Below are positions 38,214 to 47,784 of a DNA stretch of 64,000 bases, one piece after another. The stretch's first letter is position 1; each line of letters starts with the position of its first letter. Made by a program: the position numbers and the translations under genes. A model generated the notes under the pieces. The model saw nothing but the letters and a program-made list of their open reading frames with translations, ran no database searches and was not told where the DNA came from. The DNA comes from Pseudomonas asiatica (GTDB lineage Bacteria > Pseudomonadota > Gammaproteobacteria > Pseudomonadales > Pseudomonadaceae): NCBI RefSeq assembly GCF_040214835.1, contig NZ_CP157874.1, positions 748,001 to 812,000 of the forward strand, written 5' to 3'.

Positions 38214-41048
38214 TCAGGCCAATTCCTCGGCCTGATGATCCTCACGCACAACCGCCTTCACCTCATCCCGACGGCTGATGAACTTCCAGTCCGCCTCGTC
38301 GATGTAAATGCCATTCGGCCCGCTGCCACCTTCCAGGTCGATCGCCACGCGCGCAGACACCTGCGGCTTCACGCTCGCCAGGATCGGCACGAAGCCCAGC
38401 TGCAGGCTGGTTTCCAGCAGCGCAGCCTGGTTGCGTTCGTCGATGTCCGCCGCTTCGTCCAGGTAGTACGGCAGGCGGATGCGCCCGGCCAGGTCGCGGT
38501 CCATCAGGTGCAGCAACAGGTACATGTTGGTCAGCGCCTTGATGGTCATGGTGGTGCCGTTGGATGCCGCGCCGTCGATGTCGGCATGGATCACTGGCTG
38601 GCCGTTGACCTTGGTGATCTCGAACGCCAGCTCGAACAGGTCCTTCAGGCCCAGCTGGTTGTGGTTGGCTGCCACCAACCGTGCCAGGTATTCCTTGGCC
38701 TCTTCGTTCTTGTTGTCCTGCTCGGCGCTCTGGGTCAGGTCGAACACCGACAGGGTTTCGCCTTCTTCGTACTGACCGGCGCTGTGGATGATCTGGTCGA
38801 TGTGCTTGAGCGCTTCCTTGTTCGGCGCCAGCACCACGCGGAAGCTCTCCAGGTTGGATACCTGGCGCTTGTTGATCTCGCGGTTGAACAGGGCCAGCTG
38901 GTGCTCGAGGCTGTCGTAGTCGCTGCGGATGTTGCGCAGGGTCCGGGCGATGTCGGTGACCGCGGCGCGGCGGGCCTTGGCCAAGGTCAGGGCTTCGTCG
39001 GTGCGGTGCGCGTAGGCATTCACCAGCAACTGCAGGCGGCGTTCCATGTCGTCTTCGCTGTCGAACTTGGCCACGCCTTTCAGGCGCACCTGGGCGTACA
39101 GCGCCTCGATCTGGTTGTCCACCCGCTGCAGGCTCTGCCAGCTGTCCTGGTAGTCGTTGAGCAGTGGCAGCAGGTTGTCCATCGAGTCGTCGATGGCTTC
39201 CATGTACGGCGTGCCGTAGGGCAGGTCGGCCGGCAGCAGCTGGCGACGGCGCAGGGCGTCTTCCAGGGTGCGCTGCTTGGCCTCGAGGTCGCCGATCTGC
39301 CGGCCGACCAGTTGCAGCTTGGCCGACAGCTGCTGGACGCGTTCGGTGAAGGCGTCGCTGGAGCGCTTGAGTTCGTCCTGCGCGGCTTCGAGCTGCGACA
39401 GCTGCTCCAGCTTCTCGGGCTCTTCGGCGGCCAGGGTTTCGCTGCGGCGGAAGTCTTCCAGCGCTTTCTGCGCGTCCAGTACTTCCTGGTACAGGGCCTC
39501 GGTCTGCGCCTTGGAGGCGGAGCGGTCGGCAGCCACGGCTTGCTGGGTCTTGAGCTGCTTCAGCTCTTTTTCCAAGCGCTCTTTCTGGTCACGCAGGGCC
39601 GCACGGTCGGCCAGGGCCTGCAGCGCCGGTGGGTCGATGTGCGACAGGTCGATGGACAGGCCCGGGGCTTCGAAGCGTTCGCCCTTGAAGCCGTCGAGTA
39701 CCGCTTCCAGCGATTTTACCCACAGGTCGCTGTCGTCCAGTTCGATACCGCGGTCACCCAGCGGCAGGCTGAACAGCGCGCCATTGAACAGGCGCATCAG
39801 ACGGTCGACGTCCTGCTGCGAGAACTCTTCACGCAGGCGGGCGTAGCTGTTGTTGTCGGCGTGGTCGAGCTGCTGCTTGACCTGCTTCAGGCGCTTTTCC
39901 AGGTCGCGGACGCGTTCGTCCAGGTCTTCGGCGCTGAACTGCCGCGACTGGGCCAGGGCGCCGGCCAGTTCGTCGTGGGCGTCCTTGGCCGCCAGCAGTT
40001 GCTGCTCCAGCACCTTGACGTCATCGACCAGGGCGAAGCGGTGCTTGAGCACCGACAGCTCGCCCAGCCAGCGCTGGATACCGGTGATTTCACGCTCCAG
40101 GCGCATCAGCTCCTGAGTACCGCCACGCTGGTCGTTCTGCAGGCGGTCCTGCTCGCCACGGTAGTGCTCGGCCTGGATCACCAGCTCTTCCTTGCGCGCC
40201 ATGGCGTATTCCTGCCAGGTGCCCAGCAGGGTGTCGAGCACTGGCGAAATGCGGTGCAGCTTGCCGCGCAGGATGTCGCGCTGGGCCACGCCACCGGCCA
40301 GGGCCTCGACCAGCGGGCCGGCGGCGACCAGGGCGTTGTAGTCCTGTTCCATGCGGCGCACGTCGCGGAAGGCTTCCTCGCACGCGGCGATATAGTCGAC
40401 GCTGCCAGAGCGCAGGCTGTGCTCGAAAGCGTCGAGGAACAGCTGCTTGAGCTTGGCGGCGGTGATTTCGCGCATGTGCAGCAGGTTGATGAACAGCGCG
40501 CGGAAGGTTTTCAGGCTTTGCTCGCTGGTCGAGCGCAGCGGGATCATGGTCAGGTCCAGCGGCACCGAGGTGTGGCCACCGACCAGCAGACGACGCAGTT
40601 CGTCCGGCTTCAGCTCGTAGGCCTTGATCCCCAGGCGCTCGAGGTTGGTGAACAGCTCTTTCTGGCGCAGGCAGGTGTCGTTCTTCTGGTAGTGGGCCAG
40701 GTCCAGTTCGCCCTTGTAGGCAAAGAACTGGTGACCGAAACCGCCGCCCGGGCCGCGGCCGACAACGCCGATGACGTGCGGGCCGTGGGGCAGGCTCAGT
40801 TCGCAGAGAATGTACGAGGTGTCGCTGGCGAAGTAGAAGCGGCGCGACTGCTCGAGGCTGTACTTGCCGAAGCTCATGTCCGACATGCGTGCCAGGATCG
40901 GGAACTGCAGGGCGTTGATCGACGCCGATTTACCCAGGTTGTTGGCGCCGTATACCGACAGTGGGTGCTCCAGCGGGAACAGGCCAAGGCTGTAGCCGGC
41001 GGTGTTGAGCAGTGCGAAGCGGCGGATGCCGTAGCGTTCCTGGCTCAT
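38214..41048 (-). CDS. mksB: condensin-like SMC ATPase MksB
   Basis: 944 residues. Divergent MukB-like SMC: N-terminal head with P-loop SVYGANNLGKSASINAL (about 31-47), two long coiled-coil arms (about 280-420 and 480-740) around a short hinge-like region, and a C-terminal head with a signature-like segment near ASNGTTMTIKALTNMYLLL and Walker B PYYLDEAADID. Its start overlaps the mksE stop by four bases. MksBEF complexes condense and segregate chromosomes in Pseudomonas. Confidence 0.92.
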   Translation of the reverse strand: MSQERYGIRRFALLNTAGYSLGLFPLEHPLSVYGANNLGKSASINALQFPILARMSDMSFGKYSLEQSRRFYFASDTSYILCELSLPHGPHVIGVVGRGPGGGFGHQFFAYKGELDLAHYQKNDTCLRQKELFTNLERLGIKAYELKPDELRRLLVGGHTSVPLDLTMIPLRSTSEQSLKTFRALFINLLHMREITAAKLKQLFLDAFEHSLRSGSVDYIAACEEAFRDVRRMEQDYNALVAAGPLVEALAGGVAQRDILRGKLHRISPVLDTLLGTWQEYAMARKEELVIQAEHYRGEQDRLQNDQRGGTQELMRLEREITGIQRWLGELSVLKHRFALVDDVKVLEQQLLAAKDAHDELAGALAQSRQFSAEDLDERVRDLEKRLKQVKQQLDHADNNSYARLREEFSQQDVDRLMRLFNGALFSLPLGDRGIELDDSDLWVKSLEAVLDGFKGERFEAPGLSIDLSHIDPPALQALADRAALRDQKERLEKELKQLKTQQAVAADRSASKAQTEALYQEVLDAQKALEDFRRSETLAAEEPEKLEQLSQLEAAQDELKRSSDAFTERVQQLSAKLQLVGRQIGDLEAKQRTLEDALRRRQLLPADLPYGTPYMEAIDDSMDNLLPLLNDYQDSWQSLQRVDNQIEALYAQVRLKGVAKFDSEDDMERRLQLLVNAYAHRTDEALTLAKARRAAVTDIARTLRNIRSDYDSLEHQLALFNREINKRQVSNLESFRVVLAPNKEALKHIDQIIHSAGQYEEGETLSVFDLTQSAEQDNKNEEAKEYLARLVAANHNQLGLKDLFELAFEITKVNGQPVIHADIDGAASNGTTMTIKALTNMYLLLHLMDRDLAGRIRLPYYLDEAADIDERNQAALLETSLQLGFVPILASVKPQVSARVAIDLEGGSGPNGIYIDEADWKFISRRDEVKAVVREDHQAEELA

Positions 41049-41752
41049 GCGTCAATCTCCTGTTGCTCTTCGCGGATCGCCCGGGCCAGGGCTTCCTCTT
41101 CGCTTTCTTCGCCCTCGAAGGGGGTGAGGTCGAGCGGGTCGTCGGTGCGGTTGAGTTCTTCGGGGCTTTCTTCCTCGACCAGTACCGGGGTCGGCAGCGG
41201 CAGGTCGCTGTGCAGGGTGGCTGCCAGGTCGCGGTCCTGCTGCACGGCCAGGCACACGTCGAGGAAGCGATGCATCGGCGGCAGGAAGCGGTAGATGCCG
41301 CCTTCCTCGAAGGCGAAGCCGAGCTGGGTCATGCGGCGCAGGATTTTTTCTTCCAGCTCGTCCACGGTCTGCACTTCGGCCTGCAGGAACAGGTCGCGGT
41401 ACTTGTCCAGCAGCGAGGGCAGTTCGTCACGGCCGATGCTGCCGCCATCGAGCACGGCCATCGGGTCGCGGCCCTGGTCGGCCAGGTGTTCGACCAGGAT
41501 GAAGGTGAACAGCGACAGGCGCTGCGCGGTCTTGTTGACCTGCGCGGCGGTCATGTCCGGCACGAAGTAGTAGAAGCCACGGGTGTCGCACACCAGTTCG
41601 AAGCCCAGGGCCTTGAACAGGGTGCGGTACTGGTCCTGGAAGTTCGACAGCTGGGCGTACAGCTCGGGGTCGCGGCGGCTGACGTGGAAGCCTTTGAACA
41701 GCTCGCGGAAGATCGGCGCGAGCTGGGACAGTTCGGAAAGATCAAGATGCAT
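41045..41752 (-). CDS. mksE: condensin subunit MksE
   Basis: 235 residues. Winged-helix protein of the MukE/MksE type (LSQLAPIFRELFKGFHVSRRDPELYAQL, FFYYFVPD-like FYYFVPDMTAAQVNKTAQRLSLFTFILVEHLADQG), with an acidic tail. Overlaps mksF by 11 bases and mksB by 4, so the three genes are translationally coupled. Confidence 0.92.
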   Translation of the reverse strand: MHLDLSELSQLAPIFRELFKGFHVSRRDPELYAQLSNFQDQYRTLFKALGFELVCDTRGFYYFVPDMTAAQVNKTAQRLSLFTFILVEHLADQGRDPMAVLDGGSIGRDELPSLLDKYRDLFLQAEVQTVDELEEKILRRMTQLGFAFEEGGIYRFLPPMHRFLDVCLAVQQDRDLAATLHSDLPLPTPVLVEEESPEELNRTDDPLDLTPFEGEESEEEALARAIREEQQEIDA

Positions 41753-43031
41753 GGGCTGGGCTCGCGTTGGATTCGGTAGGCGCGCTGGCGGCGTCTTCGC
41801 GGCTGGAAGTCAGGGCGAACGAGCGCAGGCTGACCAGGTGTTCCTGGGTGATGTACTCGCGGCGGTCGAGGCGTTCGCGCTTGAAGCGCTTTTCCCGCGA
41901 CAGGCGCGAGAACCAGTACAGCAGCTCGTCGGTGGCGCCTTCGGGTTCCTGCTCCAGCAGCCAGACCATCAGGTCGGGCAGCGGCAGGGCCTGTTCGCAG
42001 CGTTCGGCCATTTCCTTGACCGTGCGCGGTGCACGGGGCAGGGCGCCGGACTGGGTCTTGTGGGCCTTGGGGAAGCGCGCCGGCTTGGGCTCGAAGCGGG
42101 CCAGGGCGTAGACATAGGCCTCGACCTGGCTGGCGCTGCCGAGGAAAGTGCTTTGCGGGCGGGTGAACATCGGCATGGCCGCTTGCGGTACGGCGTCGAT
42201 GCCCTTGCGCCGGATCACCGACAGGGCCAGTGCGGCGCCACGGGTTACGGCGTTGTGCCGGCGGGCTTCTTCACGCAGCGGCAGCAGCAGTTCGCGGGCG
42301 TGGCGCAGGGTCAGCTGGGCGCTGGTCTGCATTTCCAGGATGCGCGCGTGGGTGCGCAGCAGCATGTCGTCGTCGACCAGGTGGCCCAGGCGCGCCTGTT
42401 CGCCCAGCAGCTTCAGCAGCACGGTCTCGACCTTGCGCACGCCCTGTTCGAAGGCGCCGTCGGCGTTGACCAGCTGGATCATCGGCTCGACGTACTCGTC
42501 CCAGGTCGCCAGTACTTCGGCATAGCGCTGGCGCAGCGGGATCTGGCGGTTGCTGGTCTTGGCCCGCTCGGCCACGGCCACCAGTGCCTGTTCGTCGTTG
42601 TCGAGCTTCTTCAGTACATCGCGCACGCGCATGTCGAGCAGGCGCAGCTGGCGCGCCAGGTCGTCGCTGTCGCGGTTGTCGAAGGCGTCCTGGATATGCC
42701 CGGCCAGGCGTTCCAGGTGGCGCAGGTAGGCTTCGATCTCCAGGCACAGGCCCAGCCGGTGTTCGCGGCGCAGGTAGGCGAGGAAGTCGTGGATCTGCGC
42801 GTTGAGCTCGAAACGGTTCGGGCTCTTGGCCACCGGGACCAGGATATCCAGGCGGATCCACACGTCGAGCAGCTGGGTGATGTCCTGCGGGGTGCTCTCG
42901 ACCTGCTGGCGGGCCACATGCTGACGCAATTCGACCAGGCTCAGGGTGCCCTGGTCGAAACGCTCGCACAGCGGCTCGATCAGGGCCCAGTGTTCGGCTA
43001 GGGCGCGCAGGACGCGCTTGGGTTCGATCAT
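41742..43031 (-). CDS. mksF: condensin kleisin-like subunit MksF
   Basis: 429 residues from ATG at 43031; a longer frame to 43076 would run through a TACAAT that looks like a promoter -10. All-helical MukF/MksF-like protein: N-terminal winged helix (VLRALAEHWALIEPLCERFDQGTLSLVELRQHV), helical middle, and a C-terminal winged helix that should bind the SMC head. First gene of mksFEB. No JetD/MksG nuclease gene follows, so this is the chromosome-organising form rather than a complete Wadjet. Confidence 0.9.
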   Translation of the reverse strand: MIEPKRVLRALAEHWALIEPLCERFDQGTLSLVELRQHVARQQVESTPQDITQLLDVWIRLDILVPVAKSPNRFELNAQIHDFLAYLRREHRLGLCLEIEAYLRHLERLAGHIQDAFDNRDSDDLARQLRLLDMRVRDVLKKLDNDEQALVAVAERAKTSNRQIPLRQRYAEVLATWDEYVEPMIQLVNADGAFEQGVRKVETVLLKLLGEQARLGHLVDDDMLLRTHARILEMQTSAQLTLRHARELLLPLREEARRHNAVTRGAALALSVIRRKGIDAVPQAAMPMFTRPQSTFLGSASQVEAYVYALARFEPKPARFPKAHKTQSGALPRAPRTVKEMAERCEQALPLPDLMVWLLEQEPEGATDELLYWFSRLSREKRFKRERLDRREYITQEHLVSLRSFALTSSREDAASAPTESNASPAHAS

Positions 43032-43141
43032 TGGCTTCGACTCGTTGCCAAGAAAAAGGGGGCGATTGTACTGCATCCGGGGGGGAGGTTTTCACCCCTT
43101 GGTCTGTAATGAGAGATAACCTTTGTCGTTGTAGGGGATTC

Positions 43142-43223
43142 ACTGGCCCTTTCGCGGGTGAACCCGCTCCCACAGGGCCTTGCACAGTACCGGTGGGAGC
43201 GGGTTCACCCGCGAAAGGGCCAG
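43142..43223. repeat. REP inverted pair (gcgggtgaacccgctccc type)
   Basis: Two elements in opposite orientation in the 249-base divergent gap between mksF and the next gene. Confidence 0.9.
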
Positions 43224-43280
43224 TACAGGCAATAAAAATCCGCCGACCAGTTGCGGCACTCGAATGCCAACGGCGTTAGA

Positions 43281-44102
43281 ATGGCCCTTTGTCTTCGCCC
43301 CTCGGAAACCCGCCACTTGCTCACCGAACCCCGTCGCCGCGCCTACCTTTCCGCCATGCAAGTGGTGCACTGGCTGCCGCGCGCCGAACTGCCGTTCGCC
43401 GCACCGTCGCGGCCCGAGCTGCTGCTGCCGGTGGCACCGGTCGAGGACCTCGATTTCGACGTCAGACCGGCACCGGCTGCCAACGAGGCGCCAGTCACCC
43501 CCCAGGCCCGCTCCGGCGAGCGGCCGAAAATCGAGATTCCGCGCCCGGGCAGTGCGCCCAAGCCGGCCGCCAAGCCCGCCGAGGCCGAGGAGCAGGCCGC
43601 GCCACCGCGCCCGGCCCCGGTGCCACCCCCGCGCTTCTCGTTGCAGTTGCTGCGAGCCGGCAGCTGCCTGCTGCTGGTGGAGTTGGCCACCGGCCAGCCG
43701 TTCCAGAGCCGCGACCCGTCCTACCTGCTGCTCAAGGACATGCTGCGCGCCGCCGGCCTGCCCGACGCCCCGCAGATCATCGGCGAGCCGGTACGCTGGC
43801 CGCTGCTGGTGCGCGGCAACATGGACCAGGGCCCGGAGGCGGCGCGCGATTTCGTCCAGGGCTTTGTCCAGGCGCGCCTGGAAGACGCCCCGTGCACCTG
43901 CCTGTGGCTGGTCGGCCTGCCGGCGCTGCGCTTTGCCGCCAATGTCGACGGCGAAGCCTATTACCAAACCCTGAAGCTCGAGGGCCTGGGCGAAGCCTGG
44001 GCCTTGCCGGGCCTTGAACTGTTGATGGACGAGCCGCAGCGCAAGGCGGACGTCTGGAAAGCCATGCGCCAGCTGATGGCGCGCTGGAAGAGCGTTGAAT
44101 GA
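43281..44102 (+). CDS. hypothetical protein (often called TonB-like), rimI neighbour
   Basis: 273 residues from ATG at 43281; an ATG at 43251 is also in frame. A Pro/Ala-rich linker (about 80-115) precedes a globular domain (FSLQLLRAGSCLLLVELATGQPFQSRDPSYLLLKDMLRAAGL...). No transmembrane anchor is seen, so a TonB role is doubtful. Its stop overlaps the rimI start as ATGA, so the two are coupled. Confidence 0.75.
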   Translation: MALCLRPSETRHLLTEPRRRAYLSAMQVVHWLPRAELPFAAPSRPELLLPVAPVEDLDFDVRPAPAANEAPVTPQARSGERPKIEIPRPGSAPKPAAKPAEAEEQAAPPRPAPVPPPRFSLQLLRAGSCLLLVELATGQPFQSRDPSYLLLKDMLRAAGLPDAPQIIGEPVRWPLLVRGNMDQGPEAARDFVQGFVQARLEDAPCTCLWLVGLPALRFAANVDGEAYYQTLKLEGLGEAWALPGLELLMDEPQRKADVWKAMRQLMARWKSVE

Positions 44103-44554
44103 GTGACTCGATCAGCTTCCGCCCGATGACCGAGGCGGATCTGGATGCCGTACTTAAGATCGAATATGCCGCGTTCAGTCATCCCTGGACCCGCGGGATC
44201 TTTCAGGATGCGCTCAAGTCGTACGAAGTCTGGCTGATGTTCGACGGCCAGCAGCAGGTGGGCCATGGCGTGATCAACGTTATCATCGACGAGGCGCACC
44301 TGCTCAACATTACCGTCAAGCCGGAAAACCAGGGCTGCGGCCTGGGCCTGCGCCTGCTCGAGCACCTGATGGCCCGGGCCTACCAGCTCAATGGCAGGGA
44401 GTGCTTCCTGGAAGTGCGCGCCAGCAACCAGTCGGCCTATCGTTTGTACGAGCGCTACGGTTTCAACGAAATCGGCCGCCGCCGCGACTATTACCCGGTT
44501 GCCGGTGGCCGTGAAGACGCCCTGGTGATGGCCTGCACCCTGCTCGAGGACTGA
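44099..44554 (+). CDS. rimI: ribosomal protein S18-alanine N-acetyltransferase
   Basis: 151 residues. GNAT fold: FRPMTEADLDAVLKIEYAAFSHPWT, acetyl-CoA loop VKPENQGCGLGLRLLEHLM, ECFLEVRASNQSAYRLYERYGFNEIGRRRDYYP, the last parts being typical of RimI. Acetylates the N-terminal Ala of S18. Confidence 0.95.
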   Translation: MSDSISFRPMTEADLDAVLKIEYAAFSHPWTRGIFQDALKSYEVWLMFDGQQQVGHGVINVIIDEAHLLNITVKPENQGCGLGLRLLEHLMARAYQLNGRECFLEVRASNQSAYRLYERYGFNEIGRRRDYYPVAGGREDALVMACTLLED

Positions 44555-44606
44555 CCTTGCAGGGGCTGGCGCTGTCACGCAGGCAAACCCTGATGAGGCA
44601 ACGACC

Positions 44607-45245
44607 ATGCACGACCTGCAGGAACTGATCGACAACAACGCCCGTTGGGCTGACGCGATCAACCAGCGCGACCCCGACTTCTTCGCCAAGCTGGCCCGCC
44701 AGCAGACTCCGGAATTCCTCTGGATCGGCTGCTCCGACGCCCGCGTGCCGGCCAACGAAATCGTCGGCATGCTACCGGGTGATCTGTTCGTCCACCGCAA
44801 CGTTGCCAACGTGGTGCTGCACACTGACCTCAACTGCCTGTCGGTGATCCAGTACGCGGTGGAAGTACTGAAAGTGCGGCACATCCTGGTCACCGGCCAC
44901 TACGGTTGCGGTGGCGTGCGCGCCGCCATGCAGGACCGTCAGCTGGGCCTGATCGACGGCTGGCTGCGCTCGATTCGCGACCTGTATTACGAAAAGCGCG
45001 CCGAGCTGGCCAAGCTGGACAACGAAGAGGCCAGGGTCGACCGCCTGTGCGAACTGAACGTCATCCAGCAGGTGGCCAACGTGGCTCACACCAGCATCGT
45101 GCAGAACGCCTGGCACCGTGGTCAGGAGCTGTCGGTGCATGGCTGCATCTATGGCATCAAGGATGGCCGGTGGAAGAGCCTGGACACCACCATCAGCGGC
45201 TTCGCCCAGCTGCCGCCGCAGTATCGGTTGCGGGCGTTGGAGTAG
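44607..45245 (+). CDS. can: beta-carbonic anhydrase
   Basis: 212 residues. Hydrates CO2 to bicarbonate at a zinc site. Zinc ligands and catalytic dyad: CSDARVPA (C42, D44, R46), HYGCGGV (H98, C101). Length fits the proteobacterial Can type; no signal peptide, so cytoplasmic. GAGGCAACG upstream of the ATG. Confidence 0.95.
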   Translation: MHDLQELIDNNARWADAINQRDPDFFAKLARQQTPEFLWIGCSDARVPANEIVGMLPGDLFVHRNVANVVLHTDLNCLSVIQYAVEVLKVRHILVTGHYGCGGVRAAMQDRQLGLIDGWLRSIRDLYYEKRAELAKLDNEEARVDRLCELNVIQQVANVAHTSIVQNAWHRGQELSVHGCIYGIKDGRWKSLDTTISGFAQLPPQYRLRALE

Positions 45246-45270
45246 TAACGTTTACCAGTTTGACGCGGCC

Positions 45271-45394
45271 CCTTGTAGGAGCGGCCTTGTGTCGCGAGCG
45301 GGCTGCGCAGCAGCCCCGGCAATATCAGCAGCGAAGCTGAAAATCTGGGGCCGCTTCGCAGCCCGTTCGCGACACAAGGCCGCTCCTACAAGGG
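45271..45394. repeat. REP inverted pair
   Basis: Two cggccttgtgtcgcg-type elements between the carbonic anhydrase and peptidase genes. Confidence 0.9.
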
Positions 45395-45430
45395 GGCGTA
45401 TAGCAGTCTCCATGCAGGGATGGTCAAGGA

Positions 45431-46006
45431 ATGAAAAAACTGCTTCTGGCTGCAAGCCTCCTGATAACGGCCACTGCCCACGCCGACGAACGCGACCTGT
45501 GGATGTTCGCCCAGTGGGCTGGCGACCATCACACCCGTCCCTTCCGTGAAATGCTGGTGGATGCCCGCCTTTACGGCATAGTGCCTATCCATCAGCTGCT
45601 GCGTTCGGCTTCGGACTGGAAGCTGTGCCACGCGTCCCCCTTCGCCGTGCCGCCTGCCAGCAACTGGCCGGCAGTGCGTTCTACGCTCTCGCTGATCAAG
45701 GCGCTCGACGACCAGGGCATCCTGCGCCAGTTCGAGGTGGTTTCGGCCTATCGAGACCCACGCCTGAACGTCTGCGCCGGCGGGGCTGCCAACAGCGCCC
45801 ATACCCGGGCCTTCGCCGTCGATATCTTGCTACCCGACTGGGCGGACCCCAACCCGCTGTGCCGTTTCTGGCAGCAGTATGGCCAGGCCTGGAACATGGG
45901 CCTGGGGCGCTATCCGTCCGGGCGGATTCATGTGGATACCGCGGGTTACCGCACCTGGGGTGGTGACGGCCGTGCAGGTTCGTCGTTCTGTATCAAGCCC
46001 AGATGA
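45431..46006 (+). CDS. M15-type peptidase (D-Ala-D-Ala carboxypeptidase-like)
   Basis: 191 residues. Signal peptide MKKLLLAASLLITATAHA. Zinc-peptidase motifs: VVSAYRDPRLN, then SAHTRAFAVDILLPD (His and Asp) and GRIHVDTAGYRTWG (His). Matches the M15A-type domain that cleaves peptidoglycan cross-bridge peptides, so likely periplasmic wall remodelling. Its last 61 bases overlap the 3' end of the LysR gene on the other strand. Confidence 0.85.
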   Translation: MKKLLLAASLLITATAHADERDLWMFAQWAGDHHTRPFREMLVDARLYGIVPIHQLLRSASDWKLCHASPFAVPPASNWPAVRSTLSLIKALDDQGILRQFEVVSAYRDPRLNVCAGGAANSAHTRAFAVDILLPDWADPNPLCRFWQQYGQAWNMGLGRYPSGRIHVDTAGYRTWGGDGRAGSSFCIKPR

Positions 46007-46863
46007 GCCAGGCAGCTCCTGCATTCGCCCATCACCCACGTGGCGAAGCGCTGGCGCTTGCCTTCGTCTTCCAGCGGCTGAGGGCTGAGCAGGTGGTAGG
46101 CCGAGCCGTCACGCACAAAGCCGAACGGCGCCTGCAACTGACCGCTGTCGAGTTCGTCGCGCACCATGAGGGCTGAGGCCATGGCCAGGCCCAGGCCGGC
46201 GCTGGCGGCCTGAATCGACAGGTAGAAGTGCTCGTAGTCGCTGCGCTCGGTATGCCGGGCCTGCTGGCCGCTCAGGCGCAGCCAGTCGGGCCAGGCGCCG
46301 GGGCGGGTGGCGCTGTGCAGCAGGCGTTGGCCTTCAAGTTGGATGGGGGCGGTGGGATGGCAGACCGGGCCGATCCATTCGTCGCAGATCTTCTGGTTGT
46401 ACAGCTGCTTGTCCCAGTGGAAGTCATCGCGGCGAATTGCCAGGTCGACACCACTGCGGGCGAAGTCCAGTGGCCCGCCTGCGGCCACCAGGTGCAACTG
46501 CAGGTCGGGATGGGCGGCATGAAAGCGGGGCAGGCGCGGGATCAGCCAGCGCATGGCGATGGTCGGCTCGCACGACAACACCAGAACGTTGTCGCGGGCC
46601 TGTTGTTGCAAGCGCTGCACGGCGCCTTCGAGCTGCTCGAAAATCGCCTGGGTGGTGCCCTGCAAGGCACGGCCGGCAGGGGTGAGGAAAATGGCCCGGT
46701 TGCGGCGCTCGAACAACTCCACACCAAGGCTTTCTTCAAGCAGGCGCACCTGGCGGCTGACTGCGCCATGGGTGACGTGCAGGTGCTCGGCGGCGCGCAC
46801 GAAGCTTTCGGTTTCGGCGGCGATGTCGAAGTAGCGGAAGGCATTGAGTGGCGGCAGTTTCAT
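45946..46863 (-). CDS. LysR-family regulator (GcvA-like)
   Basis: 305 residues from ATG at 46863. Helix-turn-helix LNAFRYFDIAAETESFVRAAEHLHVTHGAVSRQVRLLEESLG, then a periplasmic-binding-like effector domain (about 90-285: LVLSCEPTIAMRWLIPRLPRFHAAHPDLQLHL, SGVDLAIRRDD). GcvA/AmpR-type subgroup. Divergent from the LysE gene at 47110, its likely target. The last 20 codons run antisense into the peptidase gene. Confidence 0.92.
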   Translation of the reverse strand: MKLPPLNAFRYFDIAAETESFVRAAEHLHVTHGAVSRQVRLLEESLGVELFERRNRAIFLTPAGRALQGTTQAIFEQLEGAVQRLQQQARDNVLVLSCEPTIAMRWLIPRLPRFHAAHPDLQLHLVAAGGPLDFARSGVDLAIRRDDFHWDKQLYNQKICDEWIGPVCHPTAPIQLEGQRLLHSATRPGAWPDWLRLSGQQARHTERSDYEHFYLSIQAASAGLGLAMASALMVRDELDSGQLQAPFGFVRDGSAYHLLSPQPLEDEGKRQRFATWVMGECRSCLAHLGLIQNDEPARPSPPQVR

Positions 46864-46882
46864 GGCATCCCTGTTTGCCTGT

Positions 46883-46981
46883 ACTGGCCTCTTCGCGGGT
46901 AAACCCGCTCCCACAAGGACTTCACCAAACCTGAGGGCGGCGCATCACCTGTGGGAGCGGGTTTACCCGCGAAGAGGCCAG
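46883..46981. repeat. REP inverted pair (gcgggtaaacccgctccc type)
   Basis: Lies in the divergent interval between the LysR and LysE genes, leaving about 128 bases for the promoter and operator before the LysE start. Confidence 0.9.
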
Positions 46982-47109
46982 CACAGGCGCTATGTATCTG
47001 TGAAGAAAACTATCAGATTTGCCTCACTATAAATCGATTTTTCCTTGGCTATAAGCTCTCGATAATTACATGGTCTGTGCATTTCCATCGCCTATCGAGA
47101 GCCACCAGC

Positions 47110-47724
47110 ATGAGCGAACTCATTGCCGTCGCCCTGTTCACCCTGCTTGCCGTCATCAGCCCCGGTGCCGACTTCGCCATGGTCACCCGCAGCAGTTATG
47201 CACAGGGCCGCAAGGCCGGGCTGGCTGCTGCCGTGGGCATTGCCCTGGGAGTGCAGGTGCACGTTCTGTACACGGTGCTGGGCATCGCGGTGATCATCAG
47301 CCAGAGCCCGGCTCTGTTCCTGGGCATGAAAGTGCTGGGCGCGGGTTACCTGGTCTACCTGGGTTACCAGTCGCTGACCAACACCCGGCGCATCAGCCTC
47401 GACGGGGTTGCCGCATCCGCAGCCAGCGTAACACAGGCCCTGCGCACGGGCTTTCTGACCAACGCCCTCAACCCCAAGACCATGCTGTTCGTCATCAGTG
47501 CCTTCACCCAGGTGGTGCAGCCTGGCAGCTCGCTGGCGCTGGATTTTGCCTACGGCGCTTTCATGTCCGTTGCCCACTGGCTGTGGTTCAGTCTGGTGGC
47601 GGTGTTTTTCTCCAGCACGGCATTGCGCAAGGCGATGATCGAGCGGCAAAGGCTGGTGGACCGGGTAATCGGCCTGGCGCTGATCGGGTTGGGCCTGGCT
47701 GTGGCGGTGACCGGCATGCGTTGA
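47110..47724 (+). CDS. LysE/RhtB-family exporter
   Basis: 204 residues with five to six hydrophobic segments. ISPGADFAMVTRSSYAQGRKAGLAAAVGIALGVQVHV and TGFLTNALNPKTMLFVISAFTQVV are diagnostic. Exports amino acids or small metabolites; substrate not predictable. Divergently paired with a LysR regulator. Confidence 0.93.
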   Translation: MSELIAVALFTLLAVISPGADFAMVTRSSYAQGRKAGLAAAVGIALGVQVHVLYTVLGIAVIISQSPALFLGMKVLGAGYLVYLGYQSLTNTRRISLDGVAASAASVTQALRTGFLTNALNPKTMLFVISAFTQVVQPGSSLALDFAYGAFMSVAHWLWFSLVAVFFSSTALRKAMIERQRLVDRVIGLALIGLGLAVAVTGMR

Positions 47725-47784
47725 GGTAGCGATTGCATGCCCTGTGGGGGAGGGGCGGGCCTGTGGTATTTTTCGCAGGCAAAG

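Noticed and set aside
38235..41294. Very long ORF (1019 codons) on the plus strand
   Set aside because: Antisense to mksB and mksE, whose protein sequences are recognisable; a by-product of high-GC codon use.
38214..43031. Complete Wadjet defence system
   Set aside because: No JetD/MksG nuclease gene beside mksFEB.
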